Part shown: one piece after another, positions 42,510-51,685 of the stretch
How positions within the stretch are numbered: position 1 is the first letter of the stretch
Layout: each line of letters opens with the position of its first letter
Source of the DNA: Croceicoccus estronivorus
GTDB lineage: Bacteria; Pseudomonadota; Alphaproteobacteria; Sphingomonadales; Sphingomonadaceae
DNA: 64,000 bases
Reading direction: 5' to 3'
Assembly (NCBI RefSeq): GCF_001625325.1
Contig: NZ_JRQQ01000001.1
Coordinates: 496,001 to 560,000 of the forward strand
Notes under the pieces: generated by a model
What the model saw: only the letters and a program-made list of their open reading frames with translations
Told to the model about the DNA's origin: nothing
Databases searched by the model: none
Position numbers and translations under genes: made by a program

Positions 42510-44547
42510 GAGTGCCCTCCAGATCAATGGAGGCGAACACGCCGCCGTAAAGGTCGAACATATCCTTGGCCATTTGCGTAATCGCCCGCCTGTCCGCCGG
42601 GTCGGAAAGACCGTTCACCACATCGGCAAAGAAACGCACGTGATCCTGATCGAGCGCGCCGTGCGAAGTGAGATAGGTGAACGCTTCCGGTGGCAGGCCG
42701 AGATGGTCCGCAACAGCGGCGGCCCCGCGCTGCGCCAGAACCACGCTGACGCTTTCCAGGACATAGACCATCCCGAAAAAGCCGATGGGATTGTCGTGCC
42801 GGATACGATCATAGGCATGGCTGACCATTGCCCGGGTCGCCGCGGCAGGCACGCTCTGCTCCACCGCTGCGGCATCACCGCCAGCAGCCGCAATGTCCGC
42901 AAGTATCCACCGCTCGTGACCGGTTTCTTCGGCTATGTATTCATCCAGCGTCGCGACCAGTTCGGGCCGATGCCCCACCCGGTCCCGCGTTGCACGCAAC
43001 AAGGGGACGGTGTGGCTGACATGATGATACGCCTGAGTGAGATAGGCGATGTAGGTTTCGCGGCTGATTGCTCCGCTCAGACCTGCCTGAAGCTGCGGGA
43101 TCGCAAGGAAACGCAGTCGTTCACGAACAGTGGCCGCCTCCAGTTCGGTGAAAAAGTCGGGCTCCTTGTCCAGATAGCAACTGGCGATAGCGTCACGCCG
43201 CAGGCGACCGTTCCCGGTCAGGCGGCCGTTGAGCGGGGTAAAATGAGCCGCCTCGCGCCACCGGCCCACCCGTGCATAGGCTGGCAAGGTCGCATTGGCG
43301 GCTTCGACCGCTGCATGGAGATCGGCGTCGGGGCTGGCCGGCACCAGCAACGCTTCGGCTGCGGGCAAGCTGTCGCCATACACCATCGCCTGCGCGATTG
43401 CAGGCTGGGCCAACAACGCCGCTTCGACCCATTCAGGGGAGACATTGCGGCCAAAGCTGGTGACGATCACATTGGATTTGCGGCCTTCGATCCATAGGCG
43501 GCCTGCCTCGTCGATCCGGCCGATATCCCCGGTCACCAGCGGCCCCGGCGGTTGCGGTTCCCCAATCGCACCGAGACACAACGGACCGTCGAGCATGATC
43601 TCGCCATCCGACGCCAGCCATGCGCGCATGTGGCGTAGCGGTTGCCCGGCGGAACCGGGCACATCGCCAGTGTCATCTTCCAGCGAAACCACCGATCCAC
43701 ACTCTGTCAGGCCGTAACCCTGTCGCACGGGCAAACCCAGCAAGCGTGCCCGCGCGATCAGCGCTGGCGGCGTACGCGCGCCGCCCACCGCCACCAGCGT
43801 CAGTTCCGGCAGGCGCAGGCCGCCCGCCTCCATCGCTCCAACCAGTCCGGCGAGATATTCAGGTACGAGAATAAGGGAGGTGATTTTCCAATCGGCAATC
43901 GCTTGCGCCAATGCCCTGAAATCCGGGCGAAACGGATCCGCCAGGCCGATCGCATCCTGGCCCGCGCAGACATAGGTCCCACCCGCCAGCAGGGTACTGA
44001 AAAAGCCTGCCACCGTTTCCAGCAATATGCCTGGGGGCAACACGGAGAGGTGTCGACCGGCGTGTTCCGCGCCGACAGCCTCAATAACGCTCGCGGCAAC
44101 GCCCAGCATATGTGCGGCAGACAGGCATATGCCCTTGGGCCGTCCCGTCGAACCGGACGTAAAAGTAATCCGCGCCGTCCCCTGGGGTAGAGGGACAGGC
44201 GCGGTGCCGGTGCTTTTCGCAACAGCAAGGGAGTCAGCGCCGAAGAGCACCTGCGCACCGCAGGCATCCATTGCATGCGCAACCTGCTCGTTCGTGAAAA
44301 ACCCCGGCAACGACAGCACCGGGAGCCCGGCTTCCAGCAGCGCGAGTTCAAGTGCCGCCGTGGCGATACCGTGATCGAGTTGCAAAGCGACAGGCCGGTC
44401 GGGCAGATACTCTTCTCTCAGTTGCCCTGCGAGATCGGCAATCTCATCGGCCAGTTCAGCATAGCTTATCCGCCCGCCATCCGGCTCTTCCAAGGCAATC
44501 CGACCGGGATTTTCCGCACCATGCCTGCGCAACGCGTCCAACAGCAT
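42496..44547 (-). CDS. AMP-dependent acyl ligase fused to a heme-oxygenase-like diiron oxygenase domain
   Basis: This is a 683-residue two-domain enzyme. Residues 1 to about 450 form an ANL adenylation domain with ITFTSGSTGRPKG, GYGLTECGS, VTGDIGRIDEAGRLWIEGRKSNVIV and the C-terminal LNGRLTGNGRLRRD. Residues about 465-683 form a helical domain with the ligand pattern of heme-oxygenase-like iron oxygenases: EETGH (Glu541, His544), VLES (Glu598) and HGALDQDH (His629, Asp633, His636; HxxxDxxH). Such domains include UndA and CADD. The fusion suggests a carboxylic or amino acid is activated and then oxidised. The ATG at 44547 follows the upstream stop by 1 base, with GGGAGG before it. Confidence 0.85.
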   Translation of the reverse strand: MLLDALRRHGAENPGRIALEEPDGGRISYAELADEIADLAGQLREEYLPDRPVALQLDHGIATAALELALLEAGLPVLSLPGFFTNEQVAHAMDACGAQVLFGADSLAVAKSTGTAPVPLPQGTARITFTSGSTGRPKGICLSAAHMLGVAASVIEAVGAEHAGRHLSVLPPGILLETVAGFFSTLLAGGTYVCAGQDAIGLADPFRPDFRALAQAIADWKITSLILVPEYLAGLVGAMEAGGLRLPELTLVAVGGARTPPALIARARLLGLPVRQGYGLTECGSVVSLEDDTGDVPGSAGQPLRHMRAWLASDGEIMLDGPLCLGAIGEPQPPGPLVTGDIGRIDEAGRLWIEGRKSNVIVTSFGRNVSPEWVEAALLAQPAIAQAMVYGDSLPAAEALLVPASPDADLHAAVEAANATLPAYARVGRWREAAHFTPLNGRLTGNGRLRRDAIASCYLDKEPDFFTELEAATVRERLRFLAIPQLQAGLSGAISRETYIAYLTQAYHHVSHTVPLLRATRDRVGHRPELVATLDEYIAEETGHERWILADIAAAGGDAAAVEQSVPAAATRAMVSHAYDRIRHDNPIGFFGMVYVLESVSVVLAQRGAAAVADHLGLPPEAFTYLTSHGALDQDHVRFFADVVNGLSDPADRRAITQMAKDMFDLYGGVFASIDLEGTRAAA

Positions 44548-44548
44548 T

Positions 44549-45103
44549 TCAGGCAGCCTCCCGCCGTGATTGCCGCCGCGCCATGAATGCAGCGATGGCA
44601 TTCTGGCCCTCCGCAATCACGCCCATGCAGACTTGCGGATCGAATTCGTAGTATTGCCCCCAATCGCAACTGCCAGTGCCGAGCCGTTCCGGATTGGCAG
44701 GAGCCAGCACCGTGACCGGCACTCCGATCCGGGCGAACATCCGCCGCAGCGGGGCAGTCAGTGTGGCCACTGCCAGTTCACCCGCCGCGCCCAGATCATT
44801 GGCCGCGGCGCCCCACAGCTCCACCATTGTCAGGGCATTGTCAGCCGCAAAATTGCCGATTTCGACAATCTGCTCCCGCGCAACATGCCGCCCGCAGGCG
44901 GCGCTCACCAGTTCTTCAATTGCCTGATCGAGATAAGCTTCCAGGAAAAGCGGCCCACTGTCCGCCCGGCAATAACCAAGCGCAGCCCCCGTGCGCCCCT
45001 GCGCCCCGCACCCGATATAGCTGTCGAAAGATGGCGTGATCGCCGCACCGAAGGCATCACGGTATCTCCGGCAAATCAGCGATAGTTCAGTGGAATCGGG
45101 CAT
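44549..45103 (-). CDS. Thermostable hemolysin (T_hemolysin) family protein
   Basis: This 184-residue protein matches the thermostable hemolysin family, named after Vibrio delta-VPH. Recognisable parts are the N-terminal RYRDAFGAAITPSFDSYIG, the central LGYCRADSGPLFLEAYLD and REQIVEIGNFAADNA. Despite its name the fold appears related to GNAT acyltransferases, so it may be an N-acyl transferase rather than a toxin. It is the first gene of the reverse operon and has AAGGAG before its ATG. Members of this family are often found next to AMP ligases. Confidence 0.85.
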   Translation of the reverse strand: MPDSTELSLICRRYRDAFGAAITPSFDSYIGCGAQGRTGAALGYCRADSGPLFLEAYLDQAIEELVSAACGRHVAREQIVEIGNFAADNALTMVELWGAAANDLGAAGELAVATLTAPLRRMFARIGVPVTVLAPANPERLGTGSCDWGQYYEFDPQVCMGVIAEGQNAIAAFMARRQSRREAA

Positions 45104-45218
45104 TGGCGGCTCCTTGCTGTCAGTTGCAAGACGCCGCCCTTTGGGAAGATCATCAGTTCAGATGGAATTTTTACGCAAAATTCCCCTTGCGATGCCCGGT
45201 GATCTTCCCGGCCTTCGT

Positions 45219-47000
45219 TCAACCCTTCTTGGGCCGTTTCCTACCGCCGGGTTTGCCGCCGGTGTTGCCGGGGCCTTTCTTCCGCCCCTTGAACGGTCCG
45301 CGTGGCGGAGCGTCGTGGGTCGGGCGCGGCTTGTACCTCTCACGCGGGCCAGGGCCGTTCCGCTTGCGATTATCGCGCGCCTGCTCTCGCGGGCCGCTTT
45401 CCGACGGTTCGATCAGAACGCGATCCTCGTCACTTTCCTCGCGCCCGGTCCGTTGCAGCGCATCGGAGAATTTATCGGCGATCGTGCGGGGAATCTGGAA
45501 ATGCGTTTCATCCCGCGCAATCCGGATAGCACCAATCTCATTGCGGGTGATATGCCCCCGCCGGCACAGCAACGGCAAAATCCAGCGCGGTTCGGCATTA
45601 TGGTTGCGGCCAACCGCGATGCGGAACCAAACGGTGTCCTCAAAACCCGGACGATGCCGCTCCTTCTGTGCCGCCCGCTGAGCCTCGGGCGTATTTGCAA
45701 TCATTTCTTCCGGCTGCGGCATTGTCTGCCGGTGCGCATGGACCAATGCCGCGGCAATATCTTCCGCAGAGCGTTGCTCCATCAGCTGCCGAGCCAATGC
45801 GCGATCCTCGTCATCGTAGTCGACCGGCGCCAGCAGCATCGCCATCAGGCGTTCGCGATCCTTCACCCGGATGGCTTCCGGGCTTGGCACGTCGATCCAG
45901 CTGGCATTGATTTTCGCACTGCGCAGCATCGTTTCCACACGCCGGCGGCGGGGGTAGGGAACGATCAGCACTGCCGTTCCTTTCTTGCCTGCACGGCCGG
46001 TGCGCCCCGAACGATGCTGCAACGTTTCGGCGTCCCGCGGAATCTCCACATGAACGACAAGGCTGAGCGTGGGCAGATCGATCCCGCGCGCCGCTACGTC
46101 GGTCGCGACACAGACCCGCACGCGACGGTCGCGAAGGGCCTGCAAGGCCTGATTACGTTCCGACTGCGAGTGTTCGCCCGAGAGAGCGACCACTGCGAAG
46201 CCCCGTTCCTGCAAGGTTGCGTGCAGGTGTCGCACGTTGTCGCGCGTGGCACAGAACAGGATCGCCGTTTCCGCCTCGTGAAAGCGCAGGAGGTTGACCA
46301 CGGCATTCTCGATCTCCGACGGCGATACCGTCATCGCCTGGTATTCAATATCGCCATGACCTCGATCTTCCCCGACCAGGGAAATGCGCAGGGCGTCGGT
46401 CTGGTAGCGCTTGGCAAGGGCTACGATCGGACGTGGCATGGTCGCGGAAAACAGCAAGGTGCGGCGCCCGTCGGGCGTTGCATCGAGAATTTCCTCCAGA
46501 TCTTCCCGGAAACCCATGTCCAGCATCTCGTCCGCTTCGTCGAGCACGACCGCGGCCAAGGCCGAAAGGTCGAGCGCCCCGCGTTCCAGATGGTCACGCA
46601 GGCGCCCCGGGGTGCCGACGACAATCGCCGGGCCGGAGCGCAGCGTGCGCCGCTCCTTCGAAGGATCCATGCCGCCTACGCATGTGGCGATACGCAGCCC
46701 CGCCTTGCCGTACAGCCATGACAATTCACGGCTGACCTGCATTGCAAGTTCGCGCGTAGGTGCGATCACCAATGCACGCGGCAATTGAGAATTGGGCTGG
46801 TTTTCACCGTCGGTGAGGAGCTCCCCCGCAATGGCGAGGCCGAAGGCCACCGTCTTGCCGGAACCGGTCTGCGCCGAAACGACGAGATCCCGGCCCAAGG
46901 CTTCGGATTGCAATACGGCGGCCTGAACGGGCGTGGGTTCGGCATAGCCGCGTTCGGCAAGCGCTTCGCCAAGCGATGGCACGAGATTGGAAAAAGTCAT
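45219..47000 (-). CDS. DEAD-box ATP-dependent RNA helicase (DbpA/CsdA-like)
   Basis: This 593-residue RNA helicase has the Q motif, Walker A AQTGSGKT, PTRELA, GTPGR, DEAD box VLDEADEML, SAT, and the C-lobe motifs ARGID and HRSGRTGRAGKKG. Residues 440-520 look like a DbpA-type RNA-binding domain (FRIAVGRNHNAEPRWILPLLCRRG). A basic, glycine/lysine-rich tail follows. It probably remodels ribosomal or messenger RNA and is a housekeeping gene. The ATG at 47000 is used; an extension to 47036 is less likely. Confidence 0.93.
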   Translation of the reverse strand: MTFSNLVPSLGEALAERGYAEPTPVQAAVLQSEALGRDLVVSAQTGSGKTVAFGLAIAGELLTDGENQPNSQLPRALVIAPTRELAMQVSRELSWLYGKAGLRIATCVGGMDPSKERRTLRSGPAIVVGTPGRLRDHLERGALDLSALAAVVLDEADEMLDMGFREDLEEILDATPDGRRTLLFSATMPRPIVALAKRYQTDALRISLVGEDRGHGDIEYQAMTVSPSEIENAVVNLLRFHEAETAILFCATRDNVRHLHATLQERGFAVVALSGEHSQSERNQALQALRDRRVRVCVATDVAARGIDLPTLSLVVHVEIPRDAETLQHRSGRTGRAGKKGTAVLIVPYPRRRRVETMLRSAKINASWIDVPSPEAIRVKDRERLMAMLLAPVDYDDEDRALARQLMEQRSAEDIAAALVHAHRQTMPQPEEMIANTPEAQRAAQKERHRPGFEDTVWFRIAVGRNHNAEPRWILPLLCRRGHITRNEIGAIRIARDETHFQIPRTIADKFSDALQRTGREESDEDRVLIEPSESGPREQARDNRKRNGPGPRERYKPRPTHDAPPRGPFKGRKKGPGNTGGKPGGRKRPKKG

Positions 47001-47332
47001 GATACTCACAAAAAAGTGGTGCCAGCCGGATGGCAAGGAAGCGGGAAACGCACGGCAAGGCCCGGATCAGTGGAGAGAATGGTATAACTCTTGCCAAGCA
47101 TATCAGGGTTCGACAGGCCCCATACATGGCTTGGCCCCTTATGGCTTGCACTGATTTCCATCAGCGGTGAAAGAGCCGCTGTATTGCCAGCCCGCGCTGG
47201 ACTTCCCGACGACTGGTGATTTCCCGCAGGCTGAAGCAAATTACCATGCTCCTTGCCGCCCTCCCCGCTCGACGCGATGCGGGGACAGCGGTACACGGGG
47301 CCCCGCAAACTTTTGGAGAGGATCCGGAACGA
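47001..47332. other. Intergenic region between helicase and SDR genes
   Basis: This 332-base stretch between divergent genes must hold the promoters of both. I see no strong repeat or known motif. Frames here are short and unlike real genes. GGAGAGGATCC lies ahead of the SDR start. Confidence 0.5.
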
Positions 47333-48088
47333 ATGAAAGATATGCAGGGTAAAGTCGCACTGGTCACTGGCGCGGGCGGCGGAATTGGACGCGCAACTGC
47401 GAAGCTTTTCGCGAAGCAGGGCGCAAAAGTCGTCGTCGCCGACTATCTGGCCGAGGCTGGCGAGGAAACGGTTTCCCAGATCACCGCTGATGGCGGTACG
47501 GCAAGCTTCGCATCATGCGATGTTTCTGTTCCCGATCAGGTGGCGGCCATGGTCCGGTACACTGTCGATACTTATGGCGGACTGGATTATGCCGTGAACA
47601 ATGCGGGCATCGATCCGGAATTCGCACTGGAAGCGGACTGGTCGCTGGATTCATTCGACCGAATCATGTCCATCAACGCACGCGGCGTGTTCCTGTGCAT
47701 GAAGGAAGAAATCGCCCGGATGAAAGGCAAAGGCGGCTCGATCGTCAATGTCGGCTCGTTCGCTTCCTTTGCCGGGGTGCCGAACAAGCCATCCTATTCC
47801 GCCAGCAAGCACGCAGTGCTGGGGCTGACCCGTTCAGCCGCGTTGCAGTACGCACGCGAAGGCATTCGCATCAACGCCGTTTGCCCGGGCGGCGTAAAAA
47901 CCGCCATCATGGCCGATAATCTCGGTTCGCTTCCCGAAGGTGGTGAAGATCTGGTGGCGCAGAACCATCCGATCGGACGGATTGCAGAGCCGGAGGAAAT
48001 TGCCGAAACGATTGTCTGGGTCGCCGGTTCGGCGAGCTACATGGTCGGCCACGGTCTCATTGTCGATGGCGGCCTAGCCGCAGGATAA
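47333..48088 (+). CDS. SDR family oxidoreductase (FabG-like)
   Basis: This is a 251-residue short-chain dehydrogenase with TGAGGGIGRATAKLF, NNAGID, NVGSFASFAG (catalytic Ser), YSASKHA (Tyr, Lys), and GHGLIVDGGLAAG at the C-terminus. Start candidates are the ATGs at 47333 and 47342. It stands alone between the helicase and a membrane protein, ending in a strong hairpin. The substrate is unknown. Confidence 0.88.
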   Translation: MKDMQGKVALVTGAGGGIGRATAKLFAKQGAKVVVADYLAEAGEETVSQITADGGTASFASCDVSVPDQVAAMVRYTVDTYGGLDYAVNNAGIDPEFALEADWSLDSFDRIMSINARGVFLCMKEEIARMKGKGGSIVNVGSFASFAGVPNKPSYSASKHAVLGLTRSAALQYAREGIRINAVCPGGVKTAIMADNLGSLPEGGEDLVAQNHPIGRIAEPEEIAETIVWVAGSASYMVGHGLIVDGGLAAG

Positions 48089-48098
48089 TTGACGACGC

Positions 48099-48127
48099 GA
48101 CAGGGGCATGTTTCTCATGCCCCTGTC
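48099..48127. terminator. Strong hairpin between convergent genes
   Basis: GACAGGGGCATG and CATGCCCCTGTC form a perfect 12-bp stem with the 5-base loop TTTCT, between the SDR and the membrane protein gene. No T run follows on either strand. Confidence 0.75.
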
Positions 48128-48186
48128 AGCGCGTTCTAAACTTTGGAAACCGCTTCAGTCATCGCCGACGAAGCATACTGTTCCCG

Positions 48187-48744
48187 TCAGGCGGACAGTT
48201 CCGAGGCCGGAGCGGCCTTCCCCGCACCTTTGCTGGCAAGTTTGGTGCCCACCTGTACCAGGATGAAGGTATAGATGGCCGCAACGACGATAGCCTGCCC
48301 GATTGCCGACAGCGTCGTTCCTTCGTGCAGCGCGGGAATCGTGCCAACGGTCAGGAACAGCATGAACGCATTGTTCACGAGAATGGGCAGCCACCCCATG
48401 ATAATGAAATAGATCGCCAACAGCACGAGGACCAATGCCAGCGCCATGCCGGCTTCCGCTCCGAGCGCAGCTGGCAACGCCTGAAGTCCATAGGCCAACG
48501 CCAGGCCACCAAACGACCCGATCAGCGCAGGCACGAACTTGTCCATCTGGGCATGGCAGAAGGCAGTCCAGTAAAGCACGAACAAAAAGCCGCCATAAAG
48601 TGCCGAAAGGCCCAATGCCGCGGCAATGGCAATCAACAGCCCGACGGCAACCACGACACCACCCAGAACGAAGAGACCTTTAACCGGGGAAAGTCCTGCC
48701 TGGGATGCCGCCCCATCGGCAGCTTGTTCACTTGTACCTGTCAC
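48187..48744 (-). CDS. Multi-pass membrane protein of unknown function
   Basis: This 185-residue protein has about five hydrophobic segments (from about residue 23 on: GLFVLGGVVVAVGLLIAIAAALGL and later ones). A conserved-looking pair, FCHAQMDKF and GWLPILVNNAFMLFLTVG, lies in the middle. The start is a GTG at 48744 with GAGAGG upstream. I do not recognise a family. It is divergent from the PQQ dehydrogenase across about 480 bases. Confidence 0.7.
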   Translation of the reverse strand: MTGTSEQAADGAASQAGLSPVKGLFVLGGVVVAVGLLIAIAAALGLSALYGGFLFVLYWTAFCHAQMDKFVPALIGSFGGLALAYGLQALPAALGAEAGMALALVLVLLAIYFIIMGWLPILVNNAFMLFLTVGTIPALHEGTTLSAIGQAIVVAAIYTFILVQVGTKLASKGAGKAAPASELSA

Positions 48745-49222
48745 GCTCGAATCCTCTCTCGATTTTCTGCCTTTGCGGCATATTACCCGCGATAACCGGC
48801 TTGCGGCAAGCCACGGCCCGCTCTGGGCTCGATCTGCACCGTATCACGAAGTCATCCATTCTGACTGCTTTGCGGCCGCAAGGCCAGCCCGCACAATCAG
48901 GCCATTCTGATGATACGCAATTTACCGTGAAGTCATCCACCAGATTGCGATTTTCGATATTAGATTTTCCCGTTCAAACCAATATCTGAGGAGAAATGTG
49001 GATCAGGCGGCCGGACACATCGCACTTCTGACTGAAATGACAGAGAAATAGTAAATGCAATAGAGCCCACCCGGAGCCACATTGACCGGCTACATTCTCC
49101 TTCAAAATCGCACAACGATACCTTTTTGAGAAGGAACGGGACACCTATCTCAATGAATTCGGAACAGCATCGAACGCCATTCATTAAAGGAGCAGACTAG
49201 CCAGAATTTTGGAGAGTACGCC
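48745..49222. other. Long regulatory region ahead of the PQQ dehydrogenase
   Basis: This 478-base stretch has no convincing gene. It holds a direct repeat GAAGTCATCCA (48848-48858 and 48929-48939) and a repeated CCATTCTGA (48856 and 48902). ACGCAATTTAC near 48915 also occurs upstream of the receptor at 52 kb. Promoters for the membrane protein and the PQQ dehydrogenase must lie here. Confidence 0.45.
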
Positions 49223-51685
49223 ATGGATGCCGCAGAAGGAGCCCGGTCCACAAGACGATCCGCTGCCGGATGGATAGTGGGGTTCGTGTTTGGCCTCATC
49301 GGAATCATTCTCGCAATCGGCGGTGCGTGGCTGCTTTTTGCTGGCGGGTCCCCCTATTACCTGTTGGCCGGTATCGGCCTGGTGGTGTCGGCTGTGCTGC
49401 TCGTCCGCGGCAATCGGCTGGGCATTTGGGTCTATGTGCTGGTCTTCGCTCTAACAGTGCCATGGGCGCTCTGGGAAAGCGGAGCGGACCCGTGGGCACT
49501 GGTTCCCCGGCTGGTCGGCCCGTCCATCCTGCTCGCCTTGCTGGCCCTGCTTGCGCCCTTGATCGATGGACGCACCCCGTGGCGCCAGGCAATCATCGGA
49601 GCGGTGGGCAGCCTCGCTCTGCTCGGCGTAATCCTGTTAGGCGCCTCGATCGCCCAGCCCAGCCATCAGCATAACCCGTTTCCAGCAGCAGCCAGAATCA
49701 TGGCGTCCAATCAAGCCGCTGGAAGCGATTGGCCCGCGTGGGGCGGCACCCAGGCCGGTCAGCGCTATTCACGACTCGATCAGATCACGCCGGACAACGC
49801 ATCGAGGCTGAAAGTTGCCTGGACGGCGCACACGGGCGACCTGCCCAAAGGGGCAGGCATCGGAAAATATGCGGCTGAGACTACCCCCCTCAAGATCGGC
49901 GATCGGCTCTATCTGTGCAGCGCGATGAATATCCTCATCGCCCTCGACGCGGCGACAGGTGAGGAAATCTGGCGCTACGATCCCAAGGTGTCCACTGCGG
50001 CAATCCCCTATTCCGCATCATGCCGGGGCGTGACCGCATGGCGGAAGAATACGTCCCCGGCGAAGAACGATGCAGGCCTGTCCGGGGCGGTGCCAGCCTT
50101 GCGCAGTTTTGTCGGTGTGGCGCAGAAGCCCCAACCTTGCGCGCTGCGCATCATCGAAGGTACCCTGGATGGTCGCCTGATCGCAGTCGATGCGGAAACC
50201 GGCCGCCCATGTGCCGACTTCGGGCTGAACGGGCAGGTCGACATCAAACAAGGTATGGGCCCGGTCAATCCGGGCATGGTTTCCATTACCGCCCCGCCTG
50301 TCGTGGTTCGCGGCAAAATCATCACCGGCCATCAAGTGCTGGACGGGCAAAAGAACAACGCACCTTCCGGCGTGATCCAGGCATTCGACGCAGAAACCGG
50401 GAAATTCGCATGGGCATGGGATCTCGGACGCCCCGGCGAATACGGTCCACCGGCACCCGGTGAGCAATACACGCGCGGCACACCCAACATGTGGACCACC
50501 GCATCGGCGGATGAAAAGCTCGGGCTGGTCTATCTGCCGATGGGCAACAGCGCAGTCGATTACTGGAGCAGCGACCGCAGCCCGCAGGAGAACACCTTTT
50601 CCAGTTCGCTGGTCGCACTCAATGCGGAAACCGGCGAACCTGTCTGGCGCTTCCAGACTGTCCACATGGATGTGTGGGATTATGACCTTGGCAGTCAGGC
50701 CACGCTTGTGGATTTGCCTGATGGAACGCCCGCGCTGATCCTGCCTTCGAAGGAAGGCGACATGTATGTACTCGACCGTCGCGACGGCACCCCGATCCAT
50801 GACGTGAAGGAAGTAAAGGCGCCCCGGGGCGGAGTGGAACCGCAGATGCGCAGCCCGACCCAGCCCCATTCACTGTTCCATACCTTGCGCCAGCCTGTTC
50901 TGCGCGAACGGGATATGTGGGGTATGACCCCTATCGACCAGATGATCTGCCGCATTCAGTTCCGGCAATCGGCTTATGACGGCTACTTCACTGCCCCGAC
51001 CGCCGATCGGCACTGGATTGAGTATCCCGGCTATAACGGCGGATCCGATTGGGGTTCCGTCGCAGTGGATCCGCTTCGCGGGGTGATTGTCGCAAACTAC
51101 AACGACATGCCCAACTACAACCAGCTGGTCCCCCGCAAGAAGGCGGATGCACGCGGATGGCAACCGCGCGGCCCGGAAGGGAACACAGGCAATGGCCATG
51201 CGGAAGGGGCTGGCGATCCCCAGGCCGGCACCCCCTACGCGATTGATGTGAACGCGGGCTGGCGCCTGGGCCTAACCGGCCTGCTGTGCAAAGAGCCCCC
51301 CTATGGCGGTATTCGCGCCATAGACCTCCTGACCGGCAAGACGATCTGGGACCGCCCGTTCGGTTCAGCGCGCGCAAATGGCCCATGGGGCACCAGCCTT
51401 GGTCTGCCGTTCGAAATCGGCACTCCGAACAACGGTGGCAGCGTGGTCACTGCGGGTGGGCTGGTGTTCATCGCCGCTGCTACCGATAACCTGATCCGGG
51501 CGATAGATCTCGAAACGGGCAAGACGGTATGGCATGATGAATTGCCCGGCGGCGGGCAAGCCAATGTCATGACCTATTCGCAAGACGGAAGGCAATTCGT
51601 GGTCGTTATGGCCGGCGGACACCACTTCATGGAAACACCCATCAGTGACGCCATGGTCGCCTATGCCCTGCCGATGGGTGGCTGA
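49223..51685 (+). CDS. Membrane-bound PQQ-dependent dehydrogenase (glucose/quinate/shikimate type)
   Basis: This is an 820-residue quinoprotein dehydrogenase anchored in the inner membrane, oxidising an alcohol or sugar in the periplasm and passing electrons to ubiquinone. About five membrane helices fill residues 15-145. A beta-propeller follows with SDWPAWGGTQAGQRYSRLDQITPDNASRLKVAWTAHTGD, then LDAATGEEIWRYDPK, VWDYDLGSQATLVDLPDG and the final GGQANVMTYSQDGRQFVVV. Length matches membrane glucose dehydrogenase. GGAGAG precedes the ATG. No pqq genes lie in the window. A TonB receptor gene follows. Confidence 0.92.
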   Translation: MDAAEGARSTRRSAAGWIVGFVFGLIGIILAIGGAWLLFAGGSPYYLLAGIGLVVSAVLLVRGNRLGIWVYVLVFALTVPWALWESGADPWALVPRLVGPSILLALLALLAPLIDGRTPWRQAIIGAVGSLALLGVILLGASIAQPSHQHNPFPAAARIMASNQAAGSDWPAWGGTQAGQRYSRLDQITPDNASRLKVAWTAHTGDLPKGAGIGKYAAETTPLKIGDRLYLCSAMNILIALDAATGEEIWRYDPKVSTAAIPYSASCRGVTAWRKNTSPAKNDAGLSGAVPALRSFVGVAQKPQPCALRIIEGTLDGRLIAVDAETGRPCADFGLNGQVDIKQGMGPVNPGMVSITAPPVVVRGKIITGHQVLDGQKNNAPSGVIQAFDAETGKFAWAWDLGRPGEYGPPAPGEQYTRGTPNMWTTASADEKLGLVYLPMGNSAVDYWSSDRSPQENTFSSSLVALNAETGEPVWRFQTVHMDVWDYDLGSQATLVDLPDGTPALILPSKEGDMYVLDRRDGTPIHDVKEVKAPRGGVEPQMRSPTQPHSLFHTLRQPVLRERDMWGMTPIDQMICRIQFRQSAYDGYFTAPTADRHWIEYPGYNGGSDWGSVAVDPLRGVIVANYNDMPNYNQLVPRKKADARGWQPRGPEGNTGNGHAEGAGDPQAGTPYAIDVNAGWRLGLTGLLCKEPPYGGIRAIDLLTGKTIWDRPFGSARANGPWGTSLGLPFEIGTPNNGGSVVTAGGLVFIAAATDNLIRAIDLETGKTVWHDELPGGGQANVMTYSQDGRQFVVVMAGGHHFMETPISDAMVAYALPMGG

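Noticed and set aside
44549-45103. A genuine pore-forming hemolysin toxin
   Set aside because: The family name is historical. There is no signal peptide or pore-forming motif, and the neighbouring ligase and tailoring genes favour an acyltransferase-like role.
45036-46721. 561-codon forward frame opposite the DEAD-box helicase
   Set aside because: The helicase motifs on the reverse strand are complete, so this is a shadow.
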